9,410 nt of DNA, taken from NCBI GenBank assembly GCA_002898675.1, contig BEHW01000084.1, positions 1 through 9,410 on the forward strand, in the 5' to 3' direction. The notes below the pieces were generated by a model. It had not been told where the DNA came from. It saw only the letters and a program-made list of their open reading frames with translations, and did not search any database. The DNA is from a bacterium HR20. GTDB lineage: Bacteria > Bacteroidota > Ignavibacteria > Kapaibacteriales > NICIL-2. The position numbers and the translations under genes are program-made. Of the stretch, positions 1 through 5,843 are shown piece after piece; the first letter of the stretch is position 1, and each line of letters begins with the position of its first letter.

Positions 1-38
1 GAATCCCTCTCCTTCCGCTTCACCTACCGTTGGACTGC

Positions 39-650
39 ATGCCGGAAGACCGTCCCGATCGCGCTGCTTCGGATCGAGAAGATCTGGAAGCAATTCGTGC
101 TGTCTTGGCGGGGAATCCCAATGCCTTTGCGACCATTGATCGCAAGTATCGCCGCCGCCTCTACGGTATAATCCGCTCAATCATTCGAAGCGAGGAGGAC
201 GCAAAAGATCTCGTCCAAGATACCCTGCTCAAAGCCTTCCGCGCGCTCGATTCGTACAAGCCTGAGTATCCCTTCGAAAAATGGCTCTTCAAGATTGCCT
301 CCAACACGTGCATAGACTACCTGCGCCGCAGACGCTTTGCGCCAGAACGTCTGGAGCTCGATGACAGCGAGGGCGATGCACCGCCACGGCAGTATGCCGA
401 TCCGAATAGCCCGATCCCCGACGAAGAACTCATGCGCAGCGAGCGCCAAGCAATACTCCGCGCTGCAATTGAATCGCTGCCGGAAAAGTATCGCATCGTC
501 ATTGAACTTCGGCACGACCGTGGGATGGAATACGCCGAAATCGCCGAACAGTTAGGATTACCACTCGGGACAGTCAAAGCGCACTTGTTTCGTGCGCGGC
601 AACTGCTCCTGAAGAAGCTTCAACCACATCGCGACCTTTTCGAACTATGA
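39..650 (+). CDS. RNA polymerase sigma factor, ECF (sigma-70 family)
   Basis: A 203-residue sigma-70 family factor of ECF size. It should bind core RNA polymerase and direct it to a specific promoter set. Region 2 (core and -10 binding) spans about residues 30-100 and carries the EEDAKDLVQDTLLKAF and WLFKIASNTCIDYLRR motifs. A charged linker follows at about 101-135. Region 4 (-35 binding) spans about 143-195, with a helix-turn-helix at YAEIAEQLGLPLGTVKAHLF. There is no region 1.1 or 3, as usual for ECF factors. I chose ATG at 39; TTG at 30 is in frame, and the frame stays open to the window edge, so a start further upstream is not excluded. No clear ribosome binding site is visible. The stop codon overlaps the start of the next gene (ATGA), so the two are probably translated together. 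No anti-sigma factor is visible; the gene usually expected in that place is a solute-binding lipoprotein here. The family is certain, the target regulon unknown. Confidence 0.93.
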   Translation: MPEDRPDRAASDREDLEAIRAVLAGNPNAFATIDRKYRRRLYGIIRSIIRSEEDAKDLVQDTLLKAFRALDSYKPEYPFEKWLFKIASNTCIDYLRRRRFAPERLELDDSEGDAPPRQYADPNSPIPDEELMRSERQAILRAAIESLPEKYRIVIELRHDRGMEYAEIAEQLGLPLGTVKAHLFRARQLLLKKLQPHRDLFEL

Positions 651-1864
651 AGAAGACGTGTGCTTGGGCCGTCGCAGCGATCGCTCTGGTACTGGTGAGC
701 GGCTGCTCGCAGCAACAGAGCAAGCCTGTGCTCCGAGTGTGGCACTTCTGGAGCGCACCACAGCATCAAGCAGTGTTTGATTCGCTCATCGAGCACTTTG
801 AACGCGAGCACGACTGCCGCGTCGAACTGACTCCGCTCAGTTGGAGTGACGGCAAGACGAAACTGATGGCCGCATTCAATGCATCTGCGCCGCCCGATGT
901 GCTCGAGCTTGGTTCTGATTGGGTGGCGCAGTTTTCCAGCAGCGGCGTCCTTGCAGAGCTGGCAGAAAGCGACGTTGAGCCTTCTCTCTGGCTTCCCTGG
1001 GCACTTTCACCATGCCGCTGGAACGGACGCTACTACGCTGTGCCGTGGGTTGTTGACACGCGCGTGCTCTTTCTCAACACATCGCTCCTTGCGGCAGCCG
1101 GTGTTTCCCCGCCCCATACGTTCGAAGAGCTCCTGCGTGTAGCAAGCGCTGTGCAAGAGCGTACCGGTGCTGCTGGCTTTGGTGCGACCGGTGCTGATAA
1201 CCATCGCCTCTACAAGAAAATTCTTCCCTTCATGTGGACACTCGGTGGAGATATCCTCGATAGCGCAGGGCGTTGTGTGCTTGCGTCGGAAGCGAACGTC
1301 CGCGCACTCGAACTCTACGCAGCTCTCTCACGAACAGGGATCATTGACACGCAGAAGCAACTCGATGCTGCATTCGTTCGGGGTGAAGTGGCGCTGTGGA
1401 ATTCAGGAAGTTGGCTCATCGAAAAAATCGAGCGAGAAAATCCAGCGCTCCGCTATGCAGCCGTGCTGATGCCGGGTCGGGACCGATCGGCCCCGGGCAT
1501 CTCGTTCGCTGGTGGCGAGTACTGGGCAATCGCGCAGAAAAGCACCAATCCTGCGTTAGCACGTGCGTTCATCCGCTACATGACTGCTCCTGGGCAGGTG
1601 ATTGCATTCTGCCGTCGTATCGCGGAAGCTGGTTTTCCAGCGCGGCGGGATTGCTTTGCTGATAGCAGCTTGGTGAGCAATCCCATCAAGCGTGTCTTTG
1701 CCGAGCAATTGCGCGCTGCACGGATGACACCAGTCCATCCTCGGTGGCTTGATATCGAACAGGTTCTTGAAAACGCCGTTGTTGATGTGCTCTACGGGCG
1801 CAGCGATGCCCGTGGCGCACTCGTCCAGGCACAGACAAAGGTTCAAGCACTGCTGGGGCGCTAA
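647..1864 (+). CDS. Extracellular solute-binding lipoprotein (sugar ABC type)
   Basis: A 405-residue solute-binding protein of the family-1 (sugar/oligosaccharide) ABC type. These proteins capture a ligand outside the inner membrane and deliver it to an ABC permease. Residues 1-20 are a lipoprotein signal peptide: two lysines, a hydrophobic stretch and a VSGC lipobox with Cys20 as the lipidated residue. The mature part begins with LRVWHFWSAPQHQAVF, the usual first strand and helix, followed by PDVLELGSDWVAQF. The later segments GEVALWNSGSW and the C-terminal ARAFIRYMTAPGQ are also typical, and the length is normal for the family. The ATG overlaps the sigma-factor stop by four bases and has no Shine-Dalgarno sequence, so initiation probably depends on ribosomes finishing the upstream gene. 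No permease or ATPase gene is in the window and the next gene lies on the opposite strand. It may therefore serve a transporter encoded elsewhere, or act as a sensor; the substrate cannot be told. The stop overlaps the stop of the convergent gene. Confidence 0.9.
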   Translation: MKKTCAWAVAAIALVLVSGCSQQQSKPVLRVWHFWSAPQHQAVFDSLIEHFEREHDCRVELTPLSWSDGKTKLMAAFNASAPPDVLELGSDWVAQFSSSGVLAELAESDVEPSLWLPWALSPCRWNGRYYAVPWVVDTRVLFLNTSLLAAAGVSPPHTFEELLRVASAVQERTGAAGFGATGADNHRLYKKILPFMWTLGGDILDSAGRCVLASEANVRALELYAALSRTGIIDTQKQLDAAFVRGEVALWNSGSWLIEKIERENPALRYAAVLMPGRDRSAPGISFAGGEYWAIAQKSTNPALARAFIRYMTAPGQVIAFCRRIAEAGFPARRDCFADSSLVSNPIKRVFAEQLRAARMTPVHPRWLDIEQVLENAVVDVLYGRSDARGALVQAQTKVQALLGR

Positions 1865-2667
1865 TTCGGCATGCCGAGGAATTCAACGCTCCGTTGCATC
1901 CGCACTGGCTGAGGATAAAGGCTCATCAGTTGTAGAAATGCCTCGGGAATCTCAGTCGAAACGTTGAGTCCCATCTCCTGTGCCATCGCTGGTGTGATGG
2001 GGAAGTCGTGCGTCCAACGTCCGATCGTCAGTTGTTCTGCCACATGGTGGGCAACGTCGGGGGAGTAATTTTTAGTCAGGAGCTCTGCGACTGCCTGGCG
2101 CATTTGCTCGAGTGCTTTCTCCGCGATGTCAGCAAGGATGAGTGTGCGGTCGTCAATTTCGTTGACGTCTTTGATCTGCCGCAACCGCAGTAAGGATGGG
2201 GCGGGGAATTCGCCAAGCTGCGGGTCAATCGGACCGAGCACTGCATTCTTGCTCATGATGATTTCATCGGCGGCCAGGGCAATGAGTGTGCCACCGCTCA
2301 TGGCATAGTGGGGGACGATGACGCGCGTTCTGCCCTTCCGTCGCTGGATGGCACGCGCAATTTGCAGTGCGGCGATAACCAAGCCGCCTGGTGTATGGAG
2401 CACCAAATCAATATCGCGGTCGTCGTCGGTTGCCTCCAGTGCACGGAGGACATCCTCGGAGTCTTCCATCGTCAAGTACTTGACCAGAGGAAATCCCAGC
2501 AGCCGCATCGTTTCCTGCCGATGGACAATCAAAATGACACGGCTGGAGCGTTCCTCCTCGATGCGAGCTATCAGTCGTTGGCGCGCTGCTTCAATGAGTC
2601 GTTGCCGGATAATCGGCTGCAGAGAACTTACCATCACAAAAAACCAAAACAGCGAGAGTACATCCAT
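1861..2667 (-). CDS. SDH-family Clp-fold membrane serine protease
   Basis: A 268-residue member of the SDH (serine dehydrogenase proteinase) family, which has the Clp/crotonase-like fold shared with SppA and the NfeD N-terminal protease. Residues 3-20 form a hydrophobic N-terminal anchor, followed by a basic amphipathic stretch (RQRLIEAARQRLIARIEEER) typical of the family. The fold signatures are HTPGG at 91-95, the AMSGGT segment at 122-127 with probable nucleophile Ser124, the ADEIIMSKNA helix, and LGPIDPQLG at 144-152. Substrates are unknown; a role in membrane protein quality control is inferred from relatives. The frame is open another 110 codons upstream, but that part runs through the rhomboid gene and has no family features. 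I chose the ATG at 2667 because a GAGGAGG precedes it and the protein then starts as relatives do. It lies 7 bases after the rhomboid stop and is very probably in one operon with it. Confidence 0.88.
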   Translation of the reverse strand: MDVLSLFWFFVMVSSLQPIIRQRLIEAARQRLIARIEEERSSRVILIVHRQETMRLLGFPLVKYLTMEDSEDVLRALEATDDDRDIDLVLHTPGGLVIAALQIARAIQRRKGRTRVIVPHYAMSGGTLIALAADEIIMSKNAVLGPIDPQLGEFPAPSLLRLRQIKDVNEIDDRTLILADIAEKALEQMRQAVAELLTKNYSPDVAHHVAEQLTIGRWTHDFPITPAMAQEMGLNVSTEIPEAFLQLMSLYPQPVRMQRSVEFLGMPN

Positions 2668-2669
2668 AT

Positions 2670-2676
2670 CCTCCTC
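2670..2676 (-). promoter_or_regulatory. Ribosome binding site of the SDH-family protease
   Basis: GAGGAGG on the minus strand, the best Shine-Dalgarno match in the window. It overlaps the TGA stop of the rhomboid gene. The ATG at 2667 follows two bases after the last G; pairing with the first GAGG gives a more usual 5-base gap. It fixes the start against the much longer open frame and suggests coupled translation with the rhomboid gene. Confidence 0.7.
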
Positions 2677-3400
2677 ATGCGTAGTTGTGGTACGATCGCA
2701 TGTATTCATCGTCGAATGTGCGGCGGTATCGGTACTGCACAAACAGCCGGTAGAGCACAGCGCCTGCACCGAATCCGCCGATATGCGCCCAGAATGCAAT
2801 TCCGCCGGCCTGGTCTGTGATCGAGAGCACGCTAACGCCACTGATAAGTTGCCCGATAAACCACACGCCAATGTAGAGCAATGCTGGCAGCTCAATGAAG
2901 TAGGGCAGGAAGAGAATCGGAAAGAGAAACACAATTCTGCTGTGCGGAAAGAGGAACATGTACGCTGCCATGACCCCAGAGATGGCACCAGAGGCACCGA
3001 TCGCAGGGATGGTCGAAGTCGGGTTGATGAGCATATGCGTCAAGCTTGCAGCGATTCCGGTGATGAGGTAGAAGAGGGTGTATCGAACCGACCCCATGCG
3101 ATCTTCGACGTTATCGCCGAAAATGTAGAGCGTCCACATGTTCCCGATGAAATGGCCCCATCCGCTGTGGAGGAACATGTTCGTCACCAGCGGAACGTAG
3201 GAGTGTGGGTACCCCATCATCTGTGCCCATTCGGGGTCGGTCAGCCGAGCGGGGACAAGACCGAAATAGCGGATGAAAATGTCGAGCTTGTATTCCGGGA
3301 GCGAAAGCTCGAACAGGAACGCGAGCGTGTTGAGTCCGATGATCACCCAGTTGGCCAGAGGAAACTGTCGCGAAGGGATCGTGTCCTGCAGTGGAATCAT
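2675..3400 (-). CDS. Rhomboid family intramembrane serine protease
   Basis: A 241-residue rhomboid protease, which cuts transmembrane segments inside the membrane with a Ser-His dyad. The start MIPLQDTIPSR is the usual N-terminus of one large bacterial rhomboid group, then a first membrane segment at about 16-34. The loop and helix 2 carry NMFLHSGWGHFIGNMW, with His83 and Asn87 spaced as in the oxyanion-site HxxxN. The nucleophile is Ser137 in GASG, followed by AISGVMAAY; the catalytic His206 is in AHIGGFGAG. About six membrane segments can be seen. All key residues are present, so it should be active. I chose ATG at 3400: an in-frame TTG at 3466 would place the first codons inside the tRNA-Pro terminator stem and adds unconserved residues. 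It is the first gene of a two-gene operon with the SDH-family protease, and follows tRNA-Pro on the same strand. Natural substrates are unknown. Confidence 0.93.
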   Translation of the reverse strand: MIPLQDTIPSRQFPLANWVIIGLNTLAFLFELSLPEYKLDIFIRYFGLVPARLTDPEWAQMMGYPHSYVPLVTNMFLHSGWGHFIGNMWTLYIFGDNVEDRMGSVRYTLFYLITGIAASLTHMLINPTSTIPAIGASGAISGVMAAYMFLFPHSRIVFLFPILFLPYFIELPALLYIGVWFIGQLISGVSVLSITDQAGGIAFWAHIGGFGAGAVLYRLFVQYRYRRTFDDEYMRSYHNYA

Positions 3401-3437
3401 CGCTGTTGGTTGGTGGTTGCTGTGCGAAGATACATGA

Positions 3438-3475
3438 GAAAAGCAAAAGCGCCGATTGATCAACAATCGGCGCTT
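3438..3475 (-). terminator. Intrinsic terminator after tRNA-Pro
   Basis: A perfect 12-bp stem (3447-3458 with 3464-3475) closes a 5-base loop, GC-rich in its middle and lower half. Reading on the minus strand it is followed by a T-rich tail (TTGCTTTTCTC). It lies 8 bases past the 3' end of tRNA-Pro and should end that transcript. It is also 46 bases before the rhomboid start codon, so it may limit read-through into the protease operon. Confidence 0.85.
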
Positions 3476-3483
3476 GCTGCATG

Positions 3484-3557
3484 TCGGGGTGAGAGGATTT
3501 GAACCTCCGGCCCCTTCGTCCCGAACGAAGTGCTCTACCGGGCTGAGCTACACCCCG
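3484..3557 (-). tRNA. tRNA-Pro (anticodon CGG)
   Basis: The 74 bases fold as a full cloverleaf: acceptor stem CGGGGTG with CACCCCG, D stem GCTC/GAGC, anticodon stem CTTCG/CGAAG and T stem GGAGG/CCTCT with a TTCAAAT loop. The anticodon loop is TTCGGGA, giving CGG, which reads the proline codon CCG. C1-G72, discriminator A73 and G37 are the usual bacterial tRNA-Pro identity features. The 3' CCA is not encoded (the next bases are CAT), so it must be added after transcription. Confidence 0.97.
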
Positions 3558-3565
3558 AAGGCGCG

Positions 3566-3573
3566 CAAAAATA
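3566..3573 (-). promoter_or_regulatory. Probable -7 element of the tRNA-Pro promoter
   Basis: TATTTTTG on the minus strand matches TAnnTTTG, the -7 element known for the primary sigma factor of Bacteroidota. It lies 8 bases before the tRNA 5' end, so transcription would begin within a few bases of the mature end. The matching -33 box is weak: only TTTC is found about 22 bases upstream. The identical 8-mer precedes the tRNA-Ala/tRNA-Asp unit. In the remaining part of this 102-base divergent gap I see no convincing promoter for the plus-strand gene. Confidence 0.55.
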
Positions 3574-3659
3574 CGGTACGTTCGGCAGCATCGTGAAATT
3601 TTCGATTGCGTTATTCGTTGCAGCGTCTCTGTTCCGTTCACTGGCGCAAGTAGGAAGTG

Positions 3660-5843
3660 ATGGAGTCGTTGCACATCGAGCTTGGCACGTCGTGGTGGTG
3701 GTATGCAGGAGTGCTTGTTGCGCTTGGTGCTGCAAGTGTGTGGTACTATGCAGCACACCGGAGCGCACTCCACCGGAGTCAGCGTGCAGTGCTGGCGGTG
3801 CTGCGTTGGCTCGGCTTGGCACTTTTGGTATCGGCGCTCTTTGTGCCGGTGGCGCGGATTGTCTCCTCGCGGACAGATCGGCCCCAGGTCGCTATTGTTG
3901 TGGATAATTCCGCTTCGATGCGTATCCGCGATAATCGCTTCGACCGGAGTGCGGTTGTGCGCGCGGTGGTCGAAGGTATCCGTTCAGCGTTTCCAGCCGA
4001 TGCAGTGCTGCCACTCCGGGTTGGCAGAACGGTCGAAACGCTCCCAGCGCTGGTGCGGGATTCCTTTCGCTTCGACGACGGAGCAACGAATCTCGAAGCT
4101 CCATTTGCAGTCTTAGCGCAACGCCGCACAGAAAATGTGCAAGCAGTTGTGCTCATCACCGATGGCGCCTATAACACCGGCGGCATGCCACTCTACGAAG
4201 CGCTGAGCTTGGGAAAGCCTGTGTTCACTGTCGGCATCGGCGATACAGCGGCGGTCAAGGATGCTGCAATCACTGCACTTGTGACCAACGAACGAGGGTA
4301 CAAGGGAGTCGAAATGCCCGTCCAGGTCAGTATCACTGCCGATGGCCTCGAAGGGGTTGCAACGCTCGTGCTCAGCGATGGCGGCGTTGAAGTTGGGCGT
4401 GCGCAAATTCGTCTTCAGCCGGGGCAGCGATTCTACCGACATGTCTTCAGCTATCTTCCCTCCAGCGAGGGCATCCGTAAACTAACCGCGCGGCTTGAGC
4501 CTCCCGAAGGTACCAGTGAGCTGACCACGCTCAACAACGTGCGGTCTGAATACGTGAAGATTCTCCCCAACGAGCGTACAATTGTGCTCATTGCAGGCTC
4601 GCCCGGCCCTGATCTTGCATTAGTGAGCACCATCATCAGCGGTGACCGTAGTATTCGGCTGCGCCAGTTCGTTCAAAAGTTCGGCGCGGAATTCTATGGC
4701 GCTGCGCCGACAGCAGCCGATCTGCGCAACGCGGAAAGCATCATTCTCGTTGGCTTTCCGATCGCTTCCTCACCGGATGCGCTGATCACGATGATCGCCG
4801 ATGAAGCACGGCGCGGCAAGCCGATTCTCTTGATTGCCTCGCAAACCATTGACCCGCGGAAGCTCTCAATCCTCGAGCCGGTACTGCCATTTACTATTGA
4901 GCGCTGGGGCAGTGCAGAAATGCAGGTTGCACCAGTTCTCACTGAGAGCGGTACTCAGCACGCGCTCCTTGCAACTGGCGACGAACAAGTCCCAGCGGAA
5001 AAAGCCTGGAACGGTTTGCCGCCGATCTATCGTCCGGAGGCGTTCGTTACACCAAAACCAGGTGCCGAGGTGCTCGCAACGATTGCAGTTGGCACAACGC
5101 GACTTGATGAGCCGCTCGTCATTGCCAGGACAAGTGGCAGGCAACGTTCCGTTGCGCTGCTCGGCTATGGCATCTACCGTTGGAAGCTCCTCGGAGAAGG
5201 CAGCGACCGCGCCCAAGGAAAACAGCCACCTGGCGTCCTCGATGCGTTTTTGAGCAATACACTTCGCTGGCTTGCAAATGACGAGTCCTCGAAGAACGTA
5301 CGCATCTACACGAGCAAGCGGCAGTACATCAGTGGAGAGCCGGTTGAGTTCATCGCCGATGTCCACGACGATGCTCAGCGCCCGATCGAGGATGCAACGG
5401 TCAGCGTTGCGGTACGATCGAGCAGAGGTTCATTCGAACTGGTACTCCAGCCCAGCGGTGGTGGGCGTTATAGCACAGTGGTCCCATCACTGGAAGGTGG
5501 TGATTACAGCTTCACAGGCAAAGCACAGCGTGCAACACAACTTCTCGGTACCGACGACGGTCGGTTCAGCGTTGGCGAGATCGCGCTCGAATATCAGAAT
5601 GTGCCGATGAATGCCGCTCTACTGCGGACGCTATCGGAGCGCACAGGCGGTGCATTTTTCGAGGGTGATCGCTTCGATGCGCGTGCGTTGTGGCAGCGTA
5701 TCGAAACACTACCTGGATTTCAGCCACGCGTTGTCACCCAGGCGCGGACGCTTGCGCTGTGGAATAGCTGGGTGCTTCTGGCACTGGCGATTACTGCGTT
5801 TGCAATCGAGTGGTACTTGCGCAAGCGCTATGGTGCAGTCTGA
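3660..5843 (+). CDS. Membrane-anchored von Willebrand factor A domain protein
   Basis: A 727-residue protein of unknown cellular role. Two N-terminal membrane segments (about 9-31 and 43-69) are followed by a VWA domain with a complete metal-ion site: DNSAS at 82-86, Thr143 in GATN and Asp168 in ITDGAYN. Such sites bind a divalent cation and usually a protein partner. Residues about 303-420 (TIVLIAGSPGPDLALV onward) look like the glutamine-amidotransferase-like Rossmann part seen in related VWA proteins; I see no obvious catalytic Cys-His-Glu there. A segment at about 546-645 (SKRQYISGEPVEF onward) looks like an extracytoplasmic beta-sandwich, then SERTGGAFFEG and a last membrane helix at about 703-720 with a positive cytoplasmic end. 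Most of the protein should lie outside the inner membrane. I chose ATG at 3660 behind AGGA; GTG at 3657 is too close to it. Relatives often sit next to MoxR-type AAA ATPases; none is present here. The 3' end overlaps gcvP by 16 bases. Confidence 0.85.
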   Translation: MESLHIELGTSWWWYAGVLVALGAASVWYYAAHRSALHRSQRAVLAVLRWLGLALLVSALFVPVARIVSSRTDRPQVAIVVDNSASMRIRDNRFDRSAVVRAVVEGIRSAFPADAVLPLRVGRTVETLPALVRDSFRFDDGATNLEAPFAVLAQRRTENVQAVVLITDGAYNTGGMPLYEALSLGKPVFTVGIGDTAAVKDAAITALVTNERGYKGVEMPVQVSITADGLEGVATLVLSDGGVEVGRAQIRLQPGQRFYRHVFSYLPSSEGIRKLTARLEPPEGTSELTTLNNVRSEYVKILPNERTIVLIAGSPGPDLALVSTIISGDRSIRLRQFVQKFGAEFYGAAPTAADLRNAESIILVGFPIASSPDALITMIADEARRGKPILLIASQTIDPRKLSILEPVLPFTIERWGSAEMQVAPVLTESGTQHALLATGDEQVPAEKAWNGLPPIYRPEAFVTPKPGAEVLATIAVGTTRLDEPLVIARTSGRQRSVALLGYGIYRWKLLGEGSDRAQGKQPPGVLDAFLSNTLRWLANDESSKNVRIYTSKRQYISGEPVEFIADVHDDAQRPIEDATVSVAVRSSRGSFELVLQPSGGGRYSTVVPSLEGGDYSFTGKAQRATQLLGTDDGRFSVGEIALEYQNVPMNAALLRTLSERTGGAFFEGDRFDARALWQRIETLPGFQPRVVTQARTLALWNSWVLLALAITAFAIEWYLRKRYGAV

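Noticed and set aside
2668..2997. N-terminal 110-codon extension of the SDH-family protease
   Set aside because: The extension overlaps the rhomboid gene in another frame and is Cys/Ser/Thr-rich without family features. The GAGGAGG before 2667 gives a better start.
3425..3432. TATCTTCG on the minus strand as a rhomboid promoter
   Set aside because: It has one mismatch in the key TTTG and the only upstream TTG is at the wrong distance, within the terminator tail.
3401..3466. 22-codon N-terminal extension of the rhomboid protease from TTG at 3466
   Set aside because: It would start inside the tRNA-Pro terminator hairpin. The conserved start MIPLQDTIPSR begins at 3400.
2318..3502. Plus-strand open frame of 394 codons
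   Set aside because: It lies antisense to the rhomboid and SDH-family protease genes, runs into the tRNA-Pro gene, and its translation is rich in Arg/Ser with no recognisable domain. It is a shadow frame.
3111..3773. Minus-strand open frame of 220 codons across tRNA-Pro
   Set aside because: It contains the whole tRNA-Pro gene and the terminator and overlaps the rhomboid gene in another frame. It is not coding.
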